From positions 682,001 to 746,000 of the forward strand of contig JAHLTZ010000005.1 of the NCBI GenBank assembly GCA_025786725.1: 64,000 nt of DNA, given 5' to 3'. The notes under the pieces are model-generated. The model saw nothing but the letters and a program-made list of their open reading frames with translations. It had not been told where the DNA came from and did not search any database. A program made the position numbers and the translations under genes. Position 1 is the first letter of the stretch. The number at the start of each line of letters is the position of its first letter. Below, one piece after another: positions 53,835-64,000 of the stretch. The stretch is from Syncephalis fuscata (lineage: Eukaryota; Zoopagomycota; Zoopagomycetes; Zoopagales; Piptocephalidaceae).

Positions 53835-54668
53835 GATTTAAAAATAGTTAAAATTGAAATACAATATAACAATACAAATCGATAAGTTAGTATGATACGT
53901 ATAATAAATAATGCCTAATATGTCTCTTTTTATTACTACGTTTCTGTTTCATTTACCGCTGCATTCTTGCATTTCCATTCCATTTATACTGCACTTCTTG
54001 CATATATTACTGCATTTTTGCCCCTTTTATTACTACATTTCTGTTTTCTATTTTTATATTAACTTGCTAAAATAATAATCTAAAGTAGTATTCATACTTT
54101 ACAGCTTTTAAAAAGTGTAGTCATAAAATATAATATTATGGTTATACAGTTTTTTCTACTATAAAAATCCAGAATTCACCTACTAAATGTTCCAAGTGTT
54201 GATATGGCATTACATAAAAACACTATATAATAAGATATCGAATATTATCAATAAAATATTTAAGCTTTTTTCAATCCCTGACTATCCTGACCAATTCTTA
54301 AATTAATGTAATTACTATTTTTATTGTATAAACGTAACAAATTACAACCAAAGTAACCTTTATTTATATTTCTTTTATTAACTTAACATTAATTTTATCG
54401 AAAATGCCAAATAAATTGCTCATTTTACAAGATTAACTATAAAGACTTGAATAATTGACAAGTCGATTAAATTTATTTATATTTAAACTACTATTGTCAT
54501 TTAAGCTCATTCTATTGCACTTTTCCTTTTCACTTAATATTTAAATTTGAATTTATTATTGATTGACTATCACTCTGTCCCCAAAGCACAATTTGTTTCA
54601 ATCAAAGTTATGCCGTTATTATACATAACATAGTATATTACTTCCTATTAAAATATTATTTATTAATT
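53835..54668. other. AT-rich region upstream of the Fanzor
   Basis: It holds the Fanzor promoter and no visible gene. A short duplicated phrase, TTTTATTACTAC(G/A)TTTCTGTTT, occurs near 53927 and 54025, with TGCATT(C/T)TTGC phrases between. Otherwise it is featureless AT-rich DNA. Confidence 0.4.
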
Positions 54669-55200
54669 ATTTTAAATAATGTAACATACCATTTGATTTC
54701 TTTAAACATTTAAGGTCGATTATTGTTGTTGGCCATGTGTAGAAAGACTGATGAATATCAATAGAAGCCATATGATTGCAATTCCATATCGCTTCCGCAT
54801 TTGTTGTTGTTATATCTACGTACAGTGTGATTATTGCATCTAAATGGTCTATTCTATTTTCTAATATTCTACTATTGCATTTTGGACATATTTGTGATGT
54901 AAGATCAAAATCAAATAATTAATATAAATGTCGTTTATTAAACAGCCACTTTCCTATAGCCAATCTGACTAAATAAATGACATTTTAACAATTAATATCA
55001 TAATAAAATATATATATATTAAAGCATAATAAAGATAACTAATTAATTACATTATTATACTAATAATTACACATGAATTAATTAATGTTGGATGCAGTAT
55101 TATACATGTTATAGTGATGAACGAGTGTTTAATTGTGTCTAAAAGTGTTGAGGGGTGAAATGGATAAATAAAAATGTAAGAGTCACAGTACAGTAGCTCC
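54669..55200 (-). repeat. Fanzor-tail-derived repeat, copy 2
   Basis: Second copy of the segment at 44338-44875, same orientation, about 10.3 kb away. On the minus strand it reads DFDLTSQICPKCNSRI (about 54860-54910), and WNCNHMASIDI (about 54740-54775) in place of the NRD...NI motif, so Arg and Asp of the RuvC-III box have both changed. The 55035-55149 block matches 44714-44828 at 113 of 115 bases by eye, much better than the coding-derived part. After 55149 a short insertion interrupts the similarity, which resumes briefly to about 55200. Confidence 0.7.
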
Positions 55201-56081
55201 ATCAACGTAATCTATTGATATTAATTGTCTAATATTATGTGATAAATACACTGTGTATAGTTGTAAAAATTGTATATTGTCAATTAATGTAATTGACGTT
55301 CATTTTAGTTCATATTATCAAAATGACTCAGCAAGTATAAATTGATCATAATAATTCAACTATTTATTTTAATTCATATAATAATGATTTGTACTATGCA
55401 GTAACAATCATAGTAAGAACAAAAAACATACACGTACACGCAATAGTCGATAGCGTGATGGTGAATAGGCAAATATGAATAAAATAAACGATAAAAGGTA
55501 TATTCGCTTATCTATAGCCAAAAAAGCAAAAGGCCATGGATATGAAAAATCAATCAAATAAACAACGAAATCTATTGGTCAAAAATAGACAAACAAACAA
55601 ACAAACAAACGATAAGAGTGGCAGTTAAATAATAATAGAGTAGGAGGTGTGGCCATACGAACGATCAAATGCATACTTATGTGTGGCTAGCTATACACAC
55701 ACACACACGTACATAAAAGTAACTGAACAAAAGTGTTTTAAAAGAACGACCGAACAAGATTGAATAATAATAATAATAAAAGTAGAAGTAGTAAAAAGCG
55801 CGGAAAAGGACGATGCTAATGCAATGGCGGGACGTTGTTATTGTTGTATGAATAGCAGTACGACAATAAAAAAGAAAGACATCAAATAGTAATAATAGGA
55901 ATGATAATGATAATAATAGTAAAATAATTGCCTGTAAACATAAGTAATTCAAAATAATTATAAATGATCATGTCTTAATAAATTAAAACAAGTCATTCAT
56001 CAAATGTCTAATAGTGAAAAGTCTTCATCGTTGATAATAATAACAATAATAATAATACTAGTATTCATGGTATTATCGTTA
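55201..56081. other. Intergenic region with (ACAA)n tract
   Basis: No gene is seen. It carries a tetranucleotide (ACAA)n microsatellite at about 55588-55610 and a run of TAATAA repeats near 55763-55780. It is the 3' flank of the large leftward gene. Confidence 0.5.
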
Positions 56082-59000
56082 TTAACCGCCATATTGTTGC
56101 TGTTCCAAATAACGAATAGATACAGCATCTCCTTTTTTCGCAGCTCGACGGAACCATTTCATGGCTGCGGCAATATTGGCGGCATTATACTTTTCATTGA
56201 ATTTATCGGCCATTTGTGCACTAAGTAATAAAGATGCTGATGAGGTAGCGGCACCAAGATTGCCGTATATACCGCCACCAATACTGACATTACCATCGAT
56301 GCTATTGCTACTTATACTCGATGATGTTGTATTGGCACCGCTAACAAAGTAATTAGCAACATCAAGAACACTCGCCGCTGCAGCAGAGACTATATCATTG
56401 CTAGTTGTCTGTTGTCGATCATTTAATGGAATGGGCGATGTTGTAGCGTGTGTACTTGTAGCATTAACTGCGCCTACAATTGAATGATCCAGTTCTGGTA
56501 GCCAGTGATCAGGTGTAATAGGCAGTGTTAAGTAGAGAATAGCCAATTCACGCTCACCCTCAGGATTGCCCTCTTTTGCAGCAATCATAAATAGTCGAAA
56601 GGCTTCAAACTGTCGCAATTGTGATTCACGATCATCCATCGAATTACGACGTGCTAGTATAGCAGTTGCCCCTTCATTGGCATCGTTATTGTCATTATCG
56701 CTTTCACCAAGTAATAGTCGGCCACGGTCAATTACTTCGCGAATAATTTCTTCTTTCAGCGACATGACAGCAACTGAAGCATCAACAAAGGCTTTGCCGG
56801 CATCAGTCATAGTAAGAATGGTCTCTGGTACAAATGTCGCAATTGATTGCAGGTCACGACAAAGATAACGTGGTCGTATTTGTCGTAATACACGTACAAG
56901 TTCATTAACAATAGCATCCGTTCCAGGTGCTTCACTTGCCGCCAACCGAGCAGATATTAACAGATTGATCGACAATAGTGTTTGTAATTTACGGAATGGC
57001 GATGGATGCAGTGTTAATTGTGTACATAATGCATTACAAGCGGCCATAAATGTAAGATTAAAATCTGTATGACGATCATCTTTTATCGCAGTGATCATGG
57101 TGGGCGTAGTAGTAGTAGTAGTAGTGGCTGCTGCAGTCGCTGCTGTTGGTGAATTAGCTGTAGTCGCTATTGGATAAAGACCAAGTCCATTACGAGGCGT
57201 CTTTTTATTGGCGGACGAGAAGCGGTCAAGTTCATCGTCATCGTCAACAGTGCTTGATGGCATATCAGGCGATGCTGTTGTGGCCGGTGATACAGATCGA
57301 CGTGTGTCACCATGACGAGATGAAATATTACTATGCGTAGAACTATTGGTAGAACGAGGCGATGACGAAACAGGTACTAGTGTAGCAACTGAATCAACAC
57401 GACGTAGACCAGTGCAGAAGAGTGGGGCTGCTCCTTGGATGCCATTATCCGAGATGGATGCATCGGTCGATTCTGAAAGTACAATAGGAACGGCGCCTGC
57501 TCTATTCATAGTGGCTGAAGTGGCCGTGGCTGTTGTCGTTGCTGTAGTTGTTGTAGCAGCAGCCAATCGAATACCACCGTTTGCTGATATACCACAGGGA
57601 CGTGTATCTGATGCAGCATTAATCGTAGAAGCCGGTAATACTGGCTCAGCGGCTGGTCGTAACACCGGTGATTCGAGTGCGCTTTCCCCTACAAGCTGAT
57701 TGAACCAACTATCTGTTTCACTACGACGGAAAAGTAAATGAAATTCACTCATAATCAATCCAACAAGCTTTAACTGAGTAATCGTAATAAAGTCGTCGCC
57801 TAATAGACTAGCATAAGCATTGCCAGGTGTTGAATTGTGTCGACGAGCATTTGGTTCCCACAATGTGTTGGCCAGTGAGTTAAAAGATGCACTGCCAAAG
57901 GTTGAAGTGTAGGAACGGGTGTGTGCATCCATACGAACTGGAGATGGTGCTGTATTTGATGTATAGCTACTGGCATTACCATTGCTACTACCATACTGAC
58001 TACTGCCCGTAGTTGATGATCTTGTAAAGGCAAACCGACCCATTAAAACGGCTGCAGCAGACGATGAACGTTGTCGTGATATTTGTGCTCTTATACCAGG
58101 TGGGCCTAATAGTGTAGCCTCTCTAATAAATAAATCACTAATCCAGATAGATTGCATAGCATCATCACGAAGCCGTTCTACTTCGCGACAGAACTGATGG
58201 AATATATCATCACCAGGGACAAAGTTATCCGCATGGCGCATTTCTAAATAGCCTTGCAATTCATTCGACTCTGCTTCAGTGAGTGAATGCTTACGGAAAG
58301 TTCAACAATCGATCGATATGTCTTTTCGTAGATACGGCTACTACGGAAGTTAACGTAGAACATGCGTAGTCGTAACGAAGAGAATTGATAGACTCGTGCT
58401 GCTGTTATTTCCTGAATACGGCGCTGCCGATCCTGAGCATATGCCCACCAGGCGTTACGATACTGTTGACGAACAGCACGCTTTTCAGCTGCATAATCAA
58501 ATCGACGAGCCATAAAGCGAATAAGTGCGGCATCATCTTCATGTTTCGCCCATAATGTGCTACTTCCCAGTGGATCTGAATGATTAACATAATCAGCAAT
58601 AGAACCAACTGGTAGTTGACGTAGTCGATCCAATGCCGTTTGATAAATCATACTGTCAGCAAAGTCACCACGTGCACTGGCTGTTTGACTGGCTGCTTCT
58701 AAAAAGCGTACAACACTTAAATGAGATGAACCTGGAAATACGGCAAATACATCAAATGTGTTAAGAGCACGAAATACTGCTGCACTAATCGTATAGAGAT
58801 CAGCAGGTGCATTATTGTCGCTAGGTAGGAATTCTTCCTCTTCTGGATCATCGTGCATTATCATAACTGAAGCAGATAATGAAGAACTTGATGACATTGT
58901 TGATACATCGCTTCTATCTCGTTGATGATGTTGACGGAATGAACCGAATAATGGTAGGCTAGTTGATGATGCTCTATTAGACATTGTTGTAGAAGTAGAA

Positions 59001-61393
59001 GTAGTAGTAGTAGTAGCAGCAGTAGTAGTAGTAGCACTTAAAGATGGTGATAATACAGAGTTGGCATTCATTAAATTAGCAAGTGCTATTTGCGGATCTT
59101 TTGTTGTTACACTTGTGCCATTATCGGCGATATATAACAAGGCAGGTGTTTCGTTGATACGTAGGCGAAGGTCCTCTAATAATGTACTCATTTGCGTGAA
59201 TAATAATGAAAATTCCTCACGACTATCAATGGCGGAAATGGCTGCAGTGGCCGATGAACTTGAATAGGAGAATGAATAATGACGTCGTACTGAATGGTTA
59301 TGGTTATTACTAATATTACTATGATGATGCTGTTGTTGTTGTTGTTGTGATGTATGTCCATTTGAAGTAGGTGGCGAACGTGAATGGCTACGACTCATAC
59401 GTGCAGCTGACATAAATTCATGAAGCATTAGTAAATCACCCGAGTTTACAAGTAAAGTCGGTGTAACTCCAGTAAATAGACCAGTAGGAGCAAATGGTGC
59501 ATCAGCTGTGCATGTCAATTGACAGCTACGTTCTCCGGTTAATCCAAGATAAATTGCAGATGTATCACTTGGCTTAAAAAAGTCTGTATCAATAGGTGCA
59601 CATGAAAAGCGCGAAATAATACGTTCAAGTAATGAACGAATCCGCCCATTCATGGCAATCTTCTCCCAGCCTGGGGCGGCTGAACACACAACGGTAGCAT
59701 ATCGATAAAGGCGTTGATTGGTTTTAAATAAAATACTTTGGCGTTGTTCTTCGGAAATGAAATAGTCATCACACATGCCATAATACTAAATAAGTATATA
59801 TATATATAATAATATAATACACAGTTAAATGATTAATTAATTAATACTAATCATTATCAAATATAATAATTACTAACCTCTGGATAAGTAATAGCCCGTC
59901 CAAGAAAGCGGTAAAAGAAAAACTTGACTAATAATAAAATAGTTGCATATTGTCGAAGGTCACTTGGAAGTTCGGAAAGTACAGAGCGAGATAGAGCAAG
60001 TAAACAAGTAGGAATATACAGATCTAATACAGCAAGAATCTCTTCACAGGCATGATCAAAAAATGCATCTGTAGCAAGATTATCAATCTCGTTTACGGCG
60101 TTATAATTTGTCGTTGTACGTAGACGTGATGGTGTAGCGGGTGTGTTCAGATTGGCAGCATTTGAATCAGCTGATCGACGATTACCATCTAAAACGATTT
60201 CTTCGCCTCGTCGTAGAATTTTCATTAGCTGAGTCTCTAATGCGCCGCGCGCACTCCAGCCAGATCGACGAACAAATCGATCAAGTACATCGAGTAGAAA
60301 TCGTTCACCTCGTCGTTCAGAAATAAGTCGGACGAATACGGTAGTCCATAGTTTTAGTTGGAAGCGTTGTTCACTGGCAAAGTCATATGATCCATAAATG
60401 CCTGATATTAAAAGGTCGACTACATTGCTTGGTGCATTTATGCCGGTACCTGCACTCTGGCTATTACCACTGGCATAATTACCATTATTGCCGGAACTGC
60501 CATTAGTGCCATTCATGCTAATACTAGGTGATGCTAATGGCGAGGATGGCATAGCGGTATAGTTAGTATGGCCATTGTTGTTGCCATAGCCATTATTACC
60601 GTAGCCATTAGTAGTTGCATTTAGTTCATCGTTGGGTAATAAACTGTGCAGCTCTTGATCAGATGCACGGTAAAACACATCGGCAATAACACTTGGATTT
60701 GTGCGAAGATATGCAACAAAACGTAGACATGTTCTACGTGCACTTGGTGAAAGTGTATCCAAAATGACGACGAGGCTGAATATGACGTCATTCCATAGGT
60801 AGATGATGCATTTGTCGACGTGGCTACATTTACAGGTATATCGAGATTAGCATGCAGTTGTCGGCAATGGCTTGTTCCAAGCCTTGACAACGTCGTTCGT
60901 AATGACCAACAAAGTTGCGTAGTCGTTCAGGACGAAATAATTCATGTAGCCGGTCGTGGTCGTCATCAGATTGTATGACGAGTCGATTGGCCAGATGAAG
61001 ATGTAAAATGCGCGATTGTACACGGGCCGTATCACGAATATCATGTTCACGCTGATGTTGATCAAGCGATACTAAAAAGCGTAGGCCAGCAAGTGTAGGC
61101 GATATTGTGTCGCTGGGGCGTGCATAACCTGCAGCCGCTACTCTACACGCATCGGGAGACATAATGGCGGCGGGAACATTTGTCGCAGTACCAGACGCTG
61201 CGCCCATGAAAGAAGAGAACGAGCTTTGGCGCGTCGATGGAATAGAAGACGGCAAGACAGTTGAAGTGCTAGCGTCAGAACTGTTTTCTGTAGAGCGTTC
61301 CTTAGTGATATGGCTGCCATTTAACATATTGCTATACCGAGAACGCTCGTTTGACTCGCCAAATGCAGCTATTTCATGGTTGACCAGCGCCAT
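56082..61393 (-). CDS. Large RasGAP-like / VPS9 / Sel1 protein (GAPVD1-like)
   Basis: About 1,700 residues. The start at 61391-61393 (MALVNHEIAAFGESNERS) is followed by a Ser-rich stretch and HIRDT-type helices (HLHLANRLVIQSDDDHDRLH). Next is a RasGAP-like helical region: RRTCLRFVAYLRTNPSVIAD, LLISGIYGSYDFASEQRF, FFYRFLGRAITYPE and, across an intron at about 59788-59877, CDDYFISEEQR. This order matches the N-terminus of GAPVD1/Gapex-5. After long low-complexity Ser/Thr/His/Ala tracts comes a VPS9-like segment (HPSPFRKLQTLLSINLLISA; PGTDAIVNELVRVLRQIRPR; LQSIATFVP), the domain that activates Rab5-type GTPases in endocytosis. The end carries Sel1-type repeats (AKEGNPEGERELAILYL; AAMKWFRRAAKKGDAVSIRY), stop 56082-56084. 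Frame breaks lie near 58290 and 60840. The family call is inference from motif order; domain boundaries are approximate. Confidence 0.65.
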
Positions 61394-64000
61394 GATAGAT
61401 AAAATGACTACGTGTGTGCGTGTACTAACTAGTGTGTAAACGTAATGGATAGAACAGGCTATGCTATGGTTGGTTAATATCCTATACAAGTATATGATGG
61501 ACGATCAATGTTTGATAATCAAACACGAGCAGTAACAAAAGCGTAACACAGAAGCGTTGCGCAAAAATGCCGGGGAAATAACGTTTACGAAGGACGTAAA
61601 ACTAATATGGCAAAATGGAGCCTGTAATAGAAGTTTCGATGTGGTCGGTAAACGTGATAGGAAAGGATGGGCACAATAGACGACACGACAACCAAAAGAA
61701 CTATTACATTCACGTATGTCCAAAGAGAAGGAGACGATGAATAAGAGCAAGCGGTGATGGAGTGTGGTATAAAAGAGCCGCGCCAAAAGGGAGCAGCGGT
61801 CGAAGGGAGATAGGAGAGAGATAAGCGTAGAGGGTAAGTAGGTGGATAGAAGGGTCGAGGCGGGTAGAAAGAAGTGTAGGAGAATGTGAGTGAAAGTAAA
61901 AGTCAACAACAAAGTCAGGTGAAAACACCACCCGCACTGTTGACTTTTGAATTCAAGCGTAAGCTAGTGCAAAACCTGAAACCTTTATAAGTAAAAGGAA
62001 TAGTATGAGAAAAGACCGCTAGACACGTGCTGCCAACTCTACTGTGGTCAGAATAGTAGCAAGGACAATATAGCTAGTGGGTAGATAGTAATAGAAATAG
62101 ATATAGATATGCCGAGAAACCCGTTGACACAAACATACATACATACAAAAACAAAAGGCGTTTCAAGTTAAAAGTAAGTAATAAGCGGAGTGAATACAGA
62201 GAGAACAGAGTAAAATAAAGCTTTACCACAGAAAGGTCACCAAGACAACAGTACAAAAGATTTGTTGTTTTTGTTTTTGTTGTAGTTATTGTTATTGTAA
62301 AGTGGATAGTAAAAGGTTTAAAAGCAACAAAGTGTAGTAATAGCTGGACAACTTTTGGCGCTCATCATAAGTGTGCGAGAATGAAAGATTGGTACGTGCT
62401 ACGTGCGTATGCAAAACGTGGTCAGGTATAGAGAAAGACGTCGTAGACTAATGAATGTAGTGACAGTGGCGAAACAAAGAAAGATCTGGTAATAGCTAAA
62501 GAAAGATAGCAAGGGGTGTTTAATGGCAAAAGTATGGATGATGAAAGAGAACCAAAAAATGCGCACTATTTCTTTCTTTTGTGTAGCGCGCAGATGATCG
62601 ATAGTGGTCATCGGAGCCATAGGCGACAAAAGTAGCTTCTCTGCCTAAAAAGAGCAAAACCAGTCTAAACAATGGCTCATTTGGTGGTATCCTTTGCATG
62701 GTGCAATTGATCCATGCAAAAGAAAAAAGTAAAGGCAAATAAACCTATTTGTAGTAGGCCTCGGATAGTCTAGACAATTTGTAACAATGCAGACTATCAT
62801 GCAAAATGGACGACAAAATGTAATACGCATCACAATGACCATTGGTCTATAATAAAGTTTTTATGAGCTACTTACCGTCAATCTTTGTGCTCCAAGCAGT
62901 TAATGAGATATGAATAAGGCAGCTGCCACTAGCAATGATGCGAATAGGTCGGTTAATCTAAGCGTGTGATGGTGTACAGATGAGAGTAGAAAACAATGCA
63001 GCCGCGTACACCTACGTGCATGCAAGCGCTAGATGTAGCCTATGTGCGCTGTTTTAAGAGAGAGAAGGCGAGAAAGAAAGCGAACAAACAAGTGAACGAC
63101 GAACGAAAAAACAGAAGGAAAGAGAGAGGGGGGAGGTCTAGGTAACCGAGAACTACCACAACAACAAACGAAGTGGTATTTATGAGTGAATTAGCAAATA
63201 AGCAGGGTATGCAAATAGCCAAGTGGCAGGTACAGCAAGCAAGGAGGTGAAATAGAAAGTGCAGCAAATGATGTTGAATAAAGCTTTGTTAATTGGAGTT
63301 GGTTGCGGTAATAAAAACGAAAAACGATTGAATCAAATCGTAGCAGCAGAGTAGCCAAGCACGGCGTCACACAAGCATGAAATACGTACACATGTCCATC
63401 TATAAATGCATGCACCAACAAGAGTAACATAATGGGCATTGCTTATCAGTTGTAATGATTGGTGTTTGGAAAGGCTCGGCGAAACGAGCTGATGGACGGA
63501 CCACGCACTACTTTGACACATGGTGCACGATCATGCAATGATGTCATAGAATGTACAATGGACTACTAGATAACAGATGACGACAGGCAGCTTTGCAATC
63601 TGGATAAGTAAAAGATAGTCTATGCCAACATTTTTAAGGGTGAACAGGTATAGTTTAATAAAAATGCAGATATAAAACAGCTAGACTGGCTGGCGAAAGA
63701 AACAGCGGCCGCAGTGGACAGTCAGGTGTAGGCTATCTTGCACTGCTGGCAGTTTCTATAATAGAACTGAAGCATGCTTGCTTGCTCGCATGATAAGCTG
63801 ATTTAGTGACAACATTCAAGTTAGTAGTATTCAGTAGCATGCGGATGATAAAGGAGATCAATAGTGGAGATACTGCATTGAGCAATTATGCAAGGAGATG
63901 CATTGCTGAATCAAGACCGAGCTACATTAGACGAAATAGAGCAGTACCGACAATAAATAACTTATATTAATTATAATTTACAAAAGCTTAATGATAGCTG
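61394..64000. promoter_or_regulatory. Pyrimidine-rich upstream region of the GAPVD1-like gene
   Basis: This 2.6-kb stretch is purine-rich on the plus strand (for example GAAGGGAGATAGGAGAGAG near 61803 and AAAGAGAGAGGGGGGAGG near 63120), so pyrimidine-rich on the sense strand of the leftward gene, as in many fungal promoters and 5' leaders. The minus-strand open frames here (61505-63521) are long mainly because CT-rich DNA lacks stops, and I do not call them genes. A clean splice-donor-like ACTTACCG at 62870-62877 (sense CGGTAAGT) could mark a 5'-UTR intron. Confidence 0.4.

Noticed and set aside
55588-55610. Possible CRISPR-like spacing of repeats
   Set aside because: It is a plain (ACAA)n microsatellite; no repeat-spacer array exists anywhere in the window.
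61505-63521. Series of minus-strand Leu/Ser/Phe-rich frames
   Set aside because: They are open because the strand is CT-rich and poor in stop codons; no domain, no start context and no splice pattern linking them.

Overview
This is a nuclear chromosomal window from a fungus. It is AT-rich. Genes are interrupted by many short spliceosomal introns, mostly 50-80 bases, with GTAAGT-type donors and TAG/CAG acceptors. The gene set is fungal: the centromere-binding bHLH factor CBF1, the fungal 21-kDa complex I subunit, SKI3, THG1, 14-helix MFS exporters and an ABCC pump. The style, and the presence of a Fanzor nuclease, suggests an early-diverging lineage such as Mucoromycota or Zoopagomycota; I cannot be more exact.

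Layout. 0.5-4.7 kb: a decayed BAHD-type acyltransferase (-) diverging from a WS/DGAT-type acyltransferase (+). 4.8-9.9 kb: SKI3 (-), sharing a 0.5-kb promoter with CBF1 (10.4-11.4 kb, +); that promoter carries the E-box that CBF1 proteins bind. 11.8-12.7 kb: complex I 21-kDa subunit (-). 13-15.1 kb: unknown acidic protein (+). 15.2-17.3 kb: MFS exporter (-). 18.3-19.5 kb: THG1 (+). 19.5-22.5 kb: a second BAHD-type acyltransferase between two near-identical inverted repeats of about 205 bp. 23.5-29.5 kb: two consecutive inositol 5-phosphatases, one with WD40 repeats and a UBA-like tail, one tail-anchored like yeast Inp54. 29.8-30.3 kb: secreted DPBB/expansin-like protein (-). 32.1-38.5 kb: ABCC transporter (+). 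39.2-41.4 kb: a paralogous MFS exporter (+). 42.1 kb: small secreted protein. 45.2-48.7 kb: serine dehydratase-like protein lacking the catalytic lysine, then an unrecognised conserved protein (-). 50 kb: six-cysteine secreted peptide (-). 51.1-53.8 kb: an intron-containing Fanzor gene (-). 56.1-61.4 kb: a large RasGAP-like/VPS9/Sel1 protein (-). 61.4-64 kb: its pyrimidine-rich upstream region.

The most exciting content lies between 44.3 and 55.2 kb. It holds a Fanzor, the eukaryotic relative of TnpB/Cas12 RNA-guided nucleases. Two further copies of a Fanzor-tail-derived repeat sit at 44.34-44.87 and 54.67-55.20 kb, in the same orientation as each other and on either side of it. Both carry an Asp-to-Asn change at the RuvC-III position, and both carry a 115-base block that is nearly identical between copies.

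Many otherwise well-conserved genes contain single-base frameshifts, most often at short homopolymers. Residual assembly error explains this as well as pseudogenisation does, so gene-by-gene decay calls are provisional. Gene boundaries and introns were worked out by eye.
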